DNA from: Flavobacteriales bacterium UBA6057
Lineage (GTDB): Bacteria > Bacteroidota > Bacteroidia > Flavobacteriales_G > Salibacteraceae
Length of the DNA stretch: 64,000 bases
Reading direction: 5' to 3'
NCBI GenBank assembly: GCA_002428995.1
Contig: DIYJ01000003.1
Coordinates: forward strand, 1 to 64,000
The notes beneath the pieces were generated by a model, which had not been told where the DNA came from, made no database searches, and worked only from the letters and a program-made list of their open reading frames with translations. The position numbers and the translations under genes are program-made. This document shows positions 45,689 to 54,049 of the stretch, in pieces; position 1 is the first letter of the stretch, and each line of letters begins with the position of its first letter.

Positions 45689-45910
45689 GCTGATTCAGAA
45701 TGGATGTTGAATGAAGTGGCTGACGGGCCCTCAGACGCTAAAAATGAAGTTGCGAAGTGCATGCTCATCGCATGAGAGACCGGGGTCATTTGCTGGTGCG
45801 TTTAAAGCTGCAAGTTACTGTTTTATACCTTTTATTTCAGCCGCTCTGGCGCGGGTTTAGAGGTCTTTCACACTTCGCTAAACCACTGTCAGGAAGCTGA
45901 GTTTGGGAGC
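45689..45910. other. Intergenic region upstream of the YfhO operon
   Basis: These 222 bases separate the YfhO operon from the upstream methyltransferase gene on the same strand. A near match to the -7 box (TACCTTTT, on the plus strand) is seen but nothing exact on the minus strand. No ORF with convincing content is present. Confidence 0.4.
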
Positions 45911-46711
45911 CTAAGCTTCCATTTTCGTGAGGTAGTAAACAGCTGTGGTGAAGAAGTTTCGCACGAATGGAATGGCTGAGATCAGTGCGAACTGTCCACG
46001 TGGCTCTACGCCAAACTTGTAGCGGTAAATCGGATTGAAAAGGAAGTGACGCTTGGCTGGAATTGAGAAGCCTGCGCGCTTGACGATTCTCTCGAAACGT
46101 TCAATGGAAATTCCTGTCTCCTTGATCTCCACCATGTTGTCAACCTTCACCTGGGTTTCTCCAAAGCCTTTGAGAACAGCTTTGTAGAGCGGCATGGGCA
46201 GCAAGTGGTAGTACGGTAGCAAAGAGAGGAACTTGTTTTTGACATTTTGCTGGTGCCCTCCAAAAGGCATGTACCAGGGAGGGAAACCGTAGAAGATGAA
46301 TCCACCGTCCTTCACAAACTCTCGCAGTTTTTTGATGAAGGATTCCTGGTCATGGATGTGTTCGATTACATCCTTTAGAATCACCAGGTCAAACTTTCCA
46401 TTGACATCGGCTTCAATGTCAACGTCATGAATATTCTTGTTGAGCAACGAGAGCAAGCCTTTGTCCACTTCTTCCTTCATGAACGCTTTCGCAAGTTCAA
46501 GCCGGTGGGCAGCAAGCTCAATGCCCACGCATTCACAGCCTCTTTCAGTAAAAGCTTTCAATACACCGGCCTCGGCACATCCGATCTCCAACACCCTTGT
46601 ATTGCCGTCAATGGTCAGGTGCTTTTCGATCATCGGCAATACGAACTCTCGCGAGTTTTGATACTGCATGTTGAAGTACCGCTGCTTGTCCTTGTGAAAA
46701 TCGAAACTCAT
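45911..46711 (-). CDS. Class I SAM-dependent methyltransferase
   Basis: The 266-residue product has the SAM motif RVLEIGCAEAGVLKAF (about residues 38-53), KFDLVILKDVIEHIHDQESF and FIFYGFPPWYMPFGGHQQN. The last pattern is common in Bacteroidota methyltransferases of glycan clusters. A hydrophobic C-terminal stretch (FALISAIPFVRNFFTTAVYY) could associate with the membrane. It lies upstream of the YfhO operon on the same strand, so it belongs to the glycan locus by position. The acceptor is unknown. Confidence 0.85.
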   Translation of the reverse strand: MSFDFHKDKQRYFNMQYQNSREFVLPMIEKHLTIDGNTRVLEIGCAEAGVLKAFTERGCECVGIELAAHRLELAKAFMKEEVDKGLLSLLNKNIHDVDIEADVNGKFDLVILKDVIEHIHDQESFIKKLREFVKDGGFIFYGFPPWYMPFGGHQQNVKNKFLSLLPYYHLLPMPLYKAVLKGFGETQVKVDNMVEIKETGISIERFERIVKRAGFSIPAKRHFLFNPIYRYKFGVEPRGQFALISAIPFVRNFFTTAVYYLTKMEA

Positions 46712-46793
46712 GACTTATTCTCTAGCTGCAAATCAACGTATTAATTGATTGAGCCACGCAGTTTGGGATCAATCCGTTGGGTCTGAGAATCGG

Positions 46794-47054
46794 TTAGTCT
46801 ACCTCCACGTAATCTACGTACTCACCTTGATCATCCGATTTGGGACGAGAGGGAGTGTTTTTCTTGCTTCGGATCTCCGTTTCACCATCCTTGTAGATCC
46901 GCTCACCGCTTTGCTGACGCTTCATTTGCTCTTCCATCTGCTCCCTTGCCTTGTTCACTGCCTTCTTGCCAAGCCACGGTAGTAAAAGCCTACCGATGAC
47001 CCTGAACAAGAGGTAGCCGGCCAGAATGATGAGCAGGAACCGCAACAAGCCCAT
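46794..47054 (-). CDS. DUF4834 family small membrane protein
   Basis: The 86-residue product has one membrane helix at the N-terminus (LLRFLLIILAGYLLFRVIGR) followed by a charged soluble tail (AREQMEEQMKRQQ to QGEYVDYVEVD). The family is restricted to Bacteroidota and has no known function. Its start codon shares one base with the carB stop (TAATG on the minus strand), so it should be translationally coupled to carB. Confidence 0.85.
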   Translation of the reverse strand: MGLLRFLLIILAGYLLFRVIGRLLLPWLGKKAVNKAREQMEEQMKRQQSGERIYKDGETEIRSKKNTPSRPKSDDQGEYVDYVEVD

Positions 47055-49873
47055 TAGCGAGATAGATAGAGGTTTCGCTCGGAGTAGACCTTCTTAAAGA
47101 ACTCGTCATTGAGGTCTTTGATGAAGTAGATGCTTTCTCCGGTGGATTTCATTTCAGGTCCCAGTTCCTTGGAAACGTTCGGGAACTTGTCAAAAGAGAA
47201 TACGGGTAGCTTGATCGCATAACCTTCCTGGTGTGGTTCGAAGTTGAAGTCCTTCAACTTATTCGCACCGAGCATCACCTTGGTGGCGTAGTTCACATAC
47301 GGCTCGCGGTAGGCCTTTGCAATGAAGGGTACGGTTCGGGAGGCGCGTGGATTCGCTTCGATCACGTACACCTGATCGTCTTTGACAGCAAACTGAATGT
47401 TGATCAATCCAACCGTTTCCAGCTCGATGGCGATTTTCCTGGTGTAGTTTCTGATTTGCTCGATGGCATTTTCGCTCAAGTCGAATGCAGGTAGCACAGC
47501 GGAGGAGTCGCCAGAGTGAATACCAGCCGGCTCTATGTGCTCCATGATGCCGATGATGTAAACGTCTTCACCATCGCAGATGGCATCGGCTTCTGCTTCG
47601 ATGGCTCCTTCAAGGAAGTGATCGAGCAACACACGATTGTCAGGCATATCACGGAAGATATTCACGACATGCGTCTCGAGTTCTTCCTCGTTGATCACGA
47701 TTTTCATGCCCTGTCCACCGAGCACGTAGCTTGGGCGAACAAGGAGTGGATAGCCCAACTCTCGTGAAAGCTCAACGGCCTCCTCGGCAGTTTCTACTGC
47801 TCCATACTTTGGATACGGGATTTCGAGTTTCTTCAGGGTGTCAGAGAATCGTCCCCGGTCCTCCGCAAGGTCCAAAGCCTGATAGCTGGTTCCCAAAATC
47901 TTGATGCCGTAGCGCTCGAGCTTTTCGGCCAACTTCAGTGCGGTTTGTCCACCGAGCTGAACAATCACACCCTCCGGCTTTTCATGCTGGATGATGTCGT
48001 AGATATGCTCCCAGAAAACAGGTTCGAAGTAGAGCTTATCTGCAATGTCGAAGTCGGTGGATACCGTTTCAGGATTGCAGTTGATCATGACCGTTTCGTA
48101 GCCACATTCCTTCGCGGCCAATACACCATGCACGCAGCAGTAATCAAACTCGATTCCCTGGCCAATGCGGTTGGGACCCGAACCAAGTACTACCACCTTT
48201 TTCTTGTCGGAGACCACACTTTCGTTTTCTCCTTCAAAGCTTGAATAGTAGTAAGGCGTTTGAGCCGGGAATTCTGCCGCACAGGTGTCTACCAACTTGT
48301 ACACACGCTTGATGTTCATCTCCATGCGCTTGGCATGAACTTCACTCTCGAGGCAGCCGAGCAGGTGAGCGATCTGACGATCTGCATAACCTCTTTGCTT
48401 GGCATCCCACATGATTTCACGCGGAAGTGTATCCAGCGTTAGCTTTTCGATGGTGCGTTCCAGGCTGATGAGTTCATCAATCTGGTGCAGGAACCAAGGG
48501 TCAATCTTGGTTTTGTCATAAATCGTTCGGAAGGGAATTCCGAGGCGGATCGCGTCATAGATGTGGAACAAGCGATTCCAGCTCGGATGCTCCAGGCTTT
48601 GAAGAATGGTTTCCTGATCGCGCAGCTCTTTACCATCTGCTCCCAGACCGTTTCTGCGGATTTCCAGCGACTGACAGGCTTTTTGTAGCGCTTCCTGGAA
48701 GGATCGACCGATGCCCATTACTTCACCTACAGACTTCATCTGAAGACCGAGCTGACGATTCGAGCCCTTGAATTTGTCAAAGTTCCAGCGCGGAATCTTC
48801 ACGATCACGTAGTCGAGCGTAGGCTCAAAGAAGGCTGAGGTAGATCCTGTGATCTGGTTCTTTAGCTCATCGAGATTGTAGCCGATAGCCAGCTTGGCAG
48901 CAATCTTCGCAATTGGATATCCTGTTGCCTTGGAAGCCAGGGCAGAGGAGCGGCTTACCCGCGGATTGATCTCGATGGCAATGATTTCTTCTTCTTCATC
49001 AGGGCTGACGGCAAACTGCACATTACAACCTCCGGCAAAGTCACCAATGGCGCGCATCATTTTGATAGCCATGTCCCGCATCTTCTGATAGGTGCGATCG
49101 CTCAGTGTCATCGCTGGAGCAACGGTGATGGAATCACCGGTGTGAATACCCATCGGGTCCATGTTTTCGATGGAGCAGATGATGGTCACGTTATCGTTAT
49201 TGTCGCGCAGCAGCTCGAGCTCGTATTCTTTCCAGCCGAGGACGGCCTTATCGATCATTACCTCATGAATAGGTGAGGCGTGCAGGCCGCGTTCCAGCAG
49301 TTTGTCAAAATCTTCTTTATGGTGTACAAAAGATGCTCCTGTTCCCCCGAGTGTGTAGGATGGTCTGATCACCAGTGGAAAACCGAAGCGCTGAGCAGCT
49401 TCTTTTCCTTCCAGGAAAGATCGGGCGGTCGCAGATGGCGCGTAACCGATGTCGATCTTATCGAGCAATTGGCGAAACTGCTCGCGATTCTCTGTGATGT
49501 CGATCGCGCTGATGTCCACCCCGATCATTCTCACATTGTTCTCTTCCCAAATGCCTTGCTTGTCGCATTCGATGGCAAGGTTGAGCGCTGTTTGCCCTCC
49601 CATGGTAGGCAGCACGGCATCTATCTCCGGGTGATCTTTCAGAATCTGCCGAATGGATGCAGGCTCTAACGGACGCAGGTAAACATTGTCTGCAGTGACC
49701 GGATCAGTCATGATCGTAGCAGGGTTGCTGTTGATCAGAGTGACCTCAATGCCCTCTTCCTTTAAGGATCTTGATGCTTGAGAACCAGAGTAGTCAAACT
49801 CACAGGCTTGGCCAATAATGATCGGTCCACTACCGATGATAAGTACGGACTTAATGCTATCGTCTTTCGGCAT
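47054..49873 (-). CDS. carB: Carbamoyl-phosphate synthase large subunit
   Basis: The 939-residue product has the tandem ATP-grasp architecture: LIIGSGPIIIGQACEFDYSG at the start and its repeat VVLGSGPNRIGQGIEFDYCC near residue 545, with two GGTGASF/GGQGMKI glycine loops. It makes carbamoyl phosphate from bicarbonate, ATP and ammonia delivered by CarA, for pyrimidine and arginine synthesis. It is shorter than the E. coli enzyme (about 1070), and the C-terminal allosteric MGS-like domain is missing, which is normal in this phylum. No carA is in the window. Confidence 0.96.
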   Translation of the reverse strand: MPKDDSIKSVLIIGSGPIIIGQACEFDYSGSQASRSLKEEGIEVTLINSNPATIMTDPVTADNVYLRPLEPASIRQILKDHPEIDAVLPTMGGQTALNLAIECDKQGIWEENNVRMIGVDISAIDITENREQFRQLLDKIDIGYAPSATARSFLEGKEAAQRFGFPLVIRPSYTLGGTGASFVHHKEDFDKLLERGLHASPIHEVMIDKAVLGWKEYELELLRDNNDNVTIICSIENMDPMGIHTGDSITVAPAMTLSDRTYQKMRDMAIKMMRAIGDFAGGCNVQFAVSPDEEEEIIAIEINPRVSRSSALASKATGYPIAKIAAKLAIGYNLDELKNQITGSTSAFFEPTLDYVIVKIPRWNFDKFKGSNRQLGLQMKSVGEVMGIGRSFQEALQKACQSLEIRRNGLGADGKELRDQETILQSLEHPSWNRLFHIYDAIRLGIPFRTIYDKTKIDPWFLHQIDELISLERTIEKLTLDTLPREIMWDAKQRGYADRQIAHLLGCLESEVHAKRMEMNIKRVYKLVDTCAAEFPAQTPYYYSSFEGENESVVSDKKKVVVLGSGPNRIGQGIEFDYCCVHGVLAAKECGYETVMINCNPETVSTDFDIADKLYFEPVFWEHIYDIIQHEKPEGVIVQLGGQTALKLAEKLERYGIKILGTSYQALDLAEDRGRFSDTLKKLEIPYPKYGAVETAEEAVELSRELGYPLLVRPSYVLGGQGMKIVINEEELETHVVNIFRDMPDNRVLLDHFLEGAIEAEADAICDGEDVYIIGIMEHIEPAGIHSGDSSAVLPAFDLSENAIEQIRNYTRKIAIELETVGLINIQFAVKDDQVYVIEANPRASRTVPFIAKAYREPYVNYATKVMLGANKLKDFNFEPHQEGYAIKLPVFSFDKFPNVSKELGPEMKSTGESIYFIKDLNDEFFKKVYSERNLYLSR

Positions 49874-50167
49874 AAATAGGGGAATTCAATTGCACAAATT
49901 GCTGGCGAAGGTAAACTCTGCACCTCGAAAAGAGGGCATGATCTGAGGTCTCTGAAAGCCCGGTTTTGAACATTCCATGAACACTCTCAGGTGAGGATAT
50001 GAACAATGGTTGTGTAGGTGACGTTATTCGCCCAGAGTCTGCTTACGATAAGCAAGACTCAACCGATTTCCTTTTTTGAGCTCTGTTTTGCCTGCCACGT
50101 AAAAAATGCTCCGTTGGTAATGATATCTTTTTGAAGATCAACGGTGTCACCCTTATTTCGCTCTGCA
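49874..50167. other. Divergent intergenic region between carB and the DUF5687 gene
   Basis: These 294 bases should hold promoters for both directions. A potential hairpin CCGTTG(22 bases)CAACGG spans 50111-50144, just before the DUF5687 start, and could be a leader structure. No exact TAnnTTTG box was found on either strand. Confidence 0.4.
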
Positions 50168-51649
50168 ATGAAAAACCTAACTACCATCTTAAGACTGGAA
50201 TGGCTTCGGCAAACGAGGTCAGCTCTGTGGCATAAAAACCTCCTGGTCAACCTTTTTCTGGGTTTGATGGTGGTTTACCTTCTGGGAAATCTCCTCTTTG
50301 TGGGCCTCGTGCTGGATGATATTCTCCTTAAAATATTCCCGCGCACCAGTCCATTGGAGAAACTGAACAGTTGGTTGCTGTATTACTTCTTTTTCGATTT
50401 CATCCTGCGCTACTTCATGCAGAAGCTGCCTGCCATGACGGTGGAGCCTTACCTGCACTTGCCCATATCCAAGAAGAGCCTTGCACATCTGCTTTTGGTG
50501 AGGAGCAAGGTGCACATGTTCAACTTTTTCCACCTTCTCATTTTTGTTCCCTTCGCTTTTGAGGTCGGGTTTAAGTATTACACCACTGCGGAAGGCTTGG
50601 GCTGGCTGGTTGGTGTGGTAAGCATGGTCTTCGCGCTGAACTTCATTCTCATGTACATCAAGCGGACCGCGGAAATCAGTTTGCCCGTTTACGCGGGGAT
50701 GATTGCCACGCTGGCAACGCTCATCGGGTTGGAGTACTTTGATCTTGTTTCCTTTTCCGGGATTTCGGCCCTGGCATTTAATGCCCTCTTTCAGGTGCCA
50801 CTCACAGCATTGATTCCGCTGGGGCTGGCTATGGGAGCCTATTTCCTGAACTTCCGCTACTTGAATGATCACATGTACATGGGTGATCTTACTTCGGGTG
50901 AAAGCACCAAGGTCTCCTTTGTAGGGGCGGGTTTCTTCTCGCGGTTTGGATTGATGGGCCAGCTGATTGATCTGGATCTGAAGTTCATCTGGCGGAACAA
51001 GCGTACGCGCTCTGTGCTATTGCTTACCATTCTGTTCCTTGGATATGGTCTCTTGATCTTTCCGCAAAAGGACTTTCAGAGTAACGATCTGATGCATATG
51101 ATCTTTTCGATCATCATCACGGGGATGTTCACACTCAACTATGGGCAGTATTTGCTCGGCTGGGAGGCTGCCCATTTCGATCATATCCTATCGAGGAATG
51201 TGAGTCCGATGCAGTTTTTCAAATCCAAATTCTTGCTCTTTGCATTGGTGAGCACTGCTTGCATGGTGTGCTCCATACCCTATGCCTATTTCGGTTGGGA
51301 AATCTTGCTGGCCCTCTTTTGTGTGTACCTCTTTAATGTGGGAATCACAGCTCCGGTGGTGATGTTTTTTGGATCGTTGAACCCAAAGAAAATTGACCTT
51401 TCCAAAGGCACGGTTATGAACTGGCAAGGAGTGGGGGCAGCGCAGTTCCTGCTTGTGATTCCTGTTTTGGGTTTGCCGATGGTGATCTACGGACTGGGAG
51501 TGATGTTCTGGGATACCCAACACGCCATGATTCTGATTGGCATTATCGGAGTAGCTGGAATTCTGGGTTCTGGTCTGAGTATAAGGCTTCTCGGCAAGTG
51601 GATGGAGCAACGGAAATATGAAATATCAAACGACTTTAGAAACAACTAG
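50168..51649 (+). CDS. DUF5687 family ABC-2-like membrane permease
   Basis: The 493-residue product has roughly 12 membrane helices, starting with a cytoplasmic MKNLTTILRLEWLRQTRS and a first helix LFLGLMVVYLLGNLLFVGLV. DUF5687 proteins pair with an ABC ATPase and are thought to be exporter permeases. The ATPase gene follows after two bases. The substrate is unknown. The ATG at 50168 is preferred to an upstream GTG-type start because it gives the usual MKN terminus and does not overlap the leader hairpin. Confidence 0.85.
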   Translation: MKNLTTILRLEWLRQTRSALWHKNLLVNLFLGLMVVYLLGNLLFVGLVLDDILLKIFPRTSPLEKLNSWLLYYFFFDFILRYFMQKLPAMTVEPYLHLPISKKSLAHLLLVRSKVHMFNFFHLLIFVPFAFEVGFKYYTTAEGLGWLVGVVSMVFALNFILMYIKRTAEISLPVYAGMIATLATLIGLEYFDLVSFSGISALAFNALFQVPLTALIPLGLAMGAYFLNFRYLNDHMYMGDLTSGESTKVSFVGAGFFSRFGLMGQLIDLDLKFIWRNKRTRSVLLLTILFLGYGLLIFPQKDFQSNDLMHMIFSIIITGMFTLNYGQYLLGWEAAHFDHILSRNVSPMQFFKSKFLLFALVSTACMVCSIPYAYFGWEILLALFCVYLFNVGITAPVVMFFGSLNPKKIDLSKGTVMNWQGVGAAQFLLVIPVLGLPMVIYGLGVMFWDTQHAMILIGIIGVAGILGSGLSIRLLGKWMEQRKYEISNDFRNN

Positions 51650-51651
51650 GC

Positions 51652-52371
51652 ATGGAAATTCAAATCAGTAACATATCGAAGACCTACGGCAGCGTAGAAG
51701 TGCTTTCTGTGGAATCACTGAAGGTTTCTTCAGGCGAGAGTTTTGGGTTGATCGGCAATAATGGAGCTGGTAAAACCACTCTGTTCCGATGTTTGCTAGA
51801 CCTTATTCGCCCTACCACTGGCGAGATCAACATTGGCAATGAAACGGTGGTCGGCAACAACGCCTGGAAGCATTTTACCGGTAGCTATTTGGATGAAGGG
51901 TTTTTGGTGGGGCATCTCACCCCGGACGAATACTTCAATTTTATTGCTTCTATTCATGGTATCTCAAGCACGGATCTGGATTCAAAATTGGCGGAATACG
52001 AACCACTGTTCAATGGTGAGATTCGGGGAAACAAGAAGCTGGTCAGAGACTTGAGCAAGGGAAACCAAAAGAAGGTTGGAATTGCAGCCGCCTTGTTGTT
52101 TGATCCAAAGGTGTTGGTACTGGACGAGCCTTTTGCCAACCTTGATCCTTCCACACAGATTCGATTGAAGGAATTGCTGAAGAAGCTCAAGACCGACAGA
52201 GGTGTTACGATGCTCGTATCGAGCCATGATCTAATGCATGTCACTGAGGTATGTGAAAGGATCGTATTGCTGGAGAAAGGGCAGGTGCGAGAGGACATTA
52301 GGACCTCAGAGGATACACTCGAGAAGCTCGAAAGCTATTTTGCCGGTTTAGGAGTAGAGGCCGCAGACTAG
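51652..52371 (+). CDS. ABC transporter ATP-binding protein
   Basis: The 239-residue ATPase has Walker A GNNGAGKTTLF (about residues 35-45), signature LSKGNQKKVGIAAALL, Walker B VLVLDEPFANLDP and the switch SSHDL. It energises the adjacent DUF5687 permease, forming a two-gene exporter. It resembles the daunorubicin/CcmA-like class rather than lipoprotein exporters. No terminator with a T-run on the plus strand follows its stop. Confidence 0.93.
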   Translation: MEIQISNISKTYGSVEVLSVESLKVSSGESFGLIGNNGAGKTTLFRCLLDLIRPTTGEINIGNETVVGNNAWKHFTGSYLDEGFLVGHLTPDEYFNFIASIHGISSTDLDSKLAEYEPLFNGEIRGNKKLVRDLSKGNQKKVGIAAALLFDPKVLVLDEPFANLDPSTQIRLKELLKKLKTDRGVTMLVSSHDLMHVTEVCERIVLLEKGQVREDIRTSEDTLEKLESYFAGLGVEAAD

Positions 52372-52445
52372 GATACGAATGGCTGGAATGCCACGTTAGT
52401 TTAATTCAGATCGCGTAAACCGCTGTAAGGTGTGCAAGAGGTCAT

Positions 52446-52484
52446 AAAAAAAAGTAAGCCCACCTGGGACATTGGTGGGCTTAC
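52446..52484 (-). terminator. Rho-independent terminator, minus strand
   Basis: An 11-base perfect stem (GTAAGCCCACC at 52454-52464 with GGTGGGCTTAC at 52474-52484) and, read on the minus strand, a following run of eight T. The nearest minus-strand gene ends 590 bases away, beyond the plus-strand XRE gene. Confidence 0.75.
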
Positions 52485-52642
52485 AGCAGATCAATCAGCA
52501 ATACTTGTGTAGTAAGAACGAGTATGCACAGGATTTAATTTGGGTTCACCCTGCTCAAATCGTTATACAAGGTTAGAGGTATTGCGTCCCTCCGCAAAGG
52601 ACATAAAGTCCTCTCAAAGGGACTTTTCTACCTGAGCAGGTC
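52446..52642 (-). ncRNA. Candidate small structured RNA (minus strand)
   Basis: Read on the minus strand, an eight-base closing helix (TGACC side CCTGCTCA with TGAGCAGG) encloses a loop region with the hairpin GTCCCT-TTGAG-AGGAC-TTTAT-GTCCT-TTGCGG-AGGGAC, and the whole ends in the terminator at 52446-52484. This order of closing helix, internal bubble, apical hairpin and terminator is compatible with a regulatory RNA, 6S RNA being one candidate. The 5' end is unknown and no promoter was found. A plus-strand leader of the XRE gene is the alternative. Confidence 0.3.
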
Positions 52643-52689
52643 ATTGCCCATTGTTGTTGAGATAATTATTTTTCAGGACGTTTGTCCCC

Positions 52690-53052
52690 GTGAAGAATCT
52701 CATTTCATCAACTCTGAAGCTGCTTCGGCAGGAACGACTGAGCAAAAAGCTTACCCAGGCTGACCTTGCTGAGGTTCTTCATGTTTCGCCTCGGACGTAT
52801 CGAAAGATCGAGGCAGGAGAGATTAACCTGAGCCTCGAGAGGTTTCTGGTGCTTTGCCAGCATCTGAAAATTGACCCGATCGCCATGTTGGAAGGTCAGT
52901 TGGTAGAATTTGATGAATTCCACCAGCAGAGAATCAACGCTGGTTTGGAGGCTGCGGTCTCCATCATGCGCGAAGAAATGCACTACCTGCGTGAGCAAAA
53001 CCTCCGCTTGACTGAACTGCTTGCAGAGCGTGATCAAAAAAAGGAAAAGTAA
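52690..53052 (+). CDS. XRE-type helix-turn-helix transcriptional regulator
   Basis: The 120-residue product has an XRE DNA-binding domain (about residues 8-65: LLRQERLSKKLTQADLAEVL, then VSPRTYRKIEAGEINLSLER) and a C-terminal helix likely to form a coiled coil (AAVSIMREEMHYLREQNLRL) for dimerisation. Such small regulators often control their own gene. The predicted start is GTG. A GGAC-GTTT-GTCC palindrome ends two bases before it, a plausible operator. Its targets are unknown; the CPBP gene is convergent. Confidence 0.85.
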   Translation: MKNLISSTLKLLRQERLSKKLTQADLAEVLHVSPRTYRKIEAGEINLSLERFLVLCQHLKIDPIAMLEGQLVEFDEFHQQRINAGLEAAVSIMREEMHYLREQNLRLTELLAERDQKKEK

Positions 53053-53071
53053 CAGGTGATGTTCAGGCCTT

Positions 53072-53992
53072 CTACAGCCAACGGTGCGCTGCGAAGGCAA
53101 TGAGCTCCATCAATCCCGCAATGCCCGCATGTACAATGCAGCCACCAACGATGTTCTTTTGGTGGTACGCAATGGTTCCAAGAATGTAGCCACCAAACAG
53201 CGAACTAATGGTTTCGCCCAGCGGTTTGTTGAAGTGGAGCACACAGTATAAGACACTCATCGATAACACCGTCTCTTTGCCCAGCAGACTGGCGAGTCCA
53301 ATCACCAAAAGTCCACGGAAAGCAAACTCAACCCGGATGAAGTCCAACAAGTAGACGGTTTCGAAAATGGCTGTCATCTGGTTTGGATGCAAGCCAAATG
53401 CAGACTGATACTTCCAGGGTTTGAAAGTGGGGTAGGCGCTCAAAAAGTCTTGCTGCGTGGCAGCGCTGGTGATGAGCGGAATCATGAGCAGAATCAACCA
53501 CAGGTAAGGCTTGAAATTATGATTGCGCAATGAAAGCCCGTAAAAACCATCGAGCTCCCTTTTTTGAAGGAAGTGATAGTAGAGCATCACCGGAAGAAAC
53601 AGGATCACCGGTCCGACCAGTTGGCTGAGCACACCTTTTAGGAAGAAGCGTTCATACAGTGGTAAATCCCTGACCCAATCTTCATGAAATGAAAAGCCGC
53701 TTACCAGACTGATGAGCAGAATGAAAAGACCGCTGCGCTTTAAGAATTCTGCACTGCGGAACGCTTCCCTTCCTCGGAGCATCCAGACCACCGGATAGTA
53801 GACCAGGGGATACACTACAAGGAAGTAGAGCATGTACTGAACCGAGTCAAACTTAACGAGCAGCTGATGCTCCAGGTCGAAGCCATAGTTTACAGCAACG
53901 AGTATCGCAGTGAAGAGCAGAGCAGGTAAGAACCCCCGGTTCTTTACGTCTCCTTTTACATGCGCTAGCAGATCTTTCCAGATTCGTTTCAT
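53072..53992 (-). CDS. CPBP-family intramembrane protease
   Basis: The 306-residue product has about eight membrane helices and the CPBP/Abi signatures in order: EFAFRG (an ExxxR form of the EExxxR motif, with Val in place of the first Glu), then LHFNKPLGETISSLFGGYILG and a final HAGIAGL. These residues build the glutamate-type active site in the membrane. Bacterial members process prenylated or peptide substrates and some give bacteriocin immunity; the substrate here is unknown. It is transcribed towards the XRE gene. Confidence 0.82.
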   Translation of the reverse strand: MKRIWKDLLAHVKGDVKNRGFLPALLFTAILVAVNYGFDLEHQLLVKFDSVQYMLYFLVVYPLVYYPVVWMLRGREAFRSAEFLKRSGLFILLISLVSGFSFHEDWVRDLPLYERFFLKGVLSQLVGPVILFLPVMLYYHFLQKRELDGFYGLSLRNHNFKPYLWLILLMIPLITSAATQQDFLSAYPTFKPWKYQSAFGLHPNQMTAIFETVYLLDFIRVEFAFRGLLVIGLASLLGKETVLSMSVLYCVLHFNKPLGETISSLFGGYILGTIAYHQKNIVGGCIVHAGIAGLMELIAFAAHRWL

Positions 53993-54001
53993 GCCTAAAC
54001 C

Positions 54002-54029
54002 AAAAAAGCCGCCCCGAAGGACGGCTTTT
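54002..54029 (-). terminator. Rho-independent terminator of the giant beta-helix gene
   Basis: On the minus strand GCCGTCC-TTCG-GGGCGGC forms a stem with a very stable UUCG tetraloop, flanked by AAAA upstream and TTTTTT downstream. It lies 21 bases after the stop of the giant gene. Because A-runs flank both sides it could also work in the other direction. Confidence 0.9.
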
Positions 54030-54049
54030 CATTCACTATTCAGAATCGA

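Larger units (their letters stand above)
52372..52689. other. Structured intergenic region between the ABC genes and the XRE gene
   Basis: These 318 bases hold no ORF but much secondary structure: a perfect hairpin with a minus-strand T-run (52446-52484), an eight-base pairing CCTGCTCA (52550-52557) with TGAGCAGG (52633-52640), and inside it a two-stem hairpin at 52586-52623. A GGAC-GTTT-GTCC palindrome lies just before the XRE start. It could be a minus-strand RNA gene, a leader, or a set of operators. Confidence 0.6.

Noticed and set aside
47054..49873. carB truncation
   Set aside because: It is shorter than the E. coli protein, but loss of the C-terminal regulatory domain is usual in this phylum.
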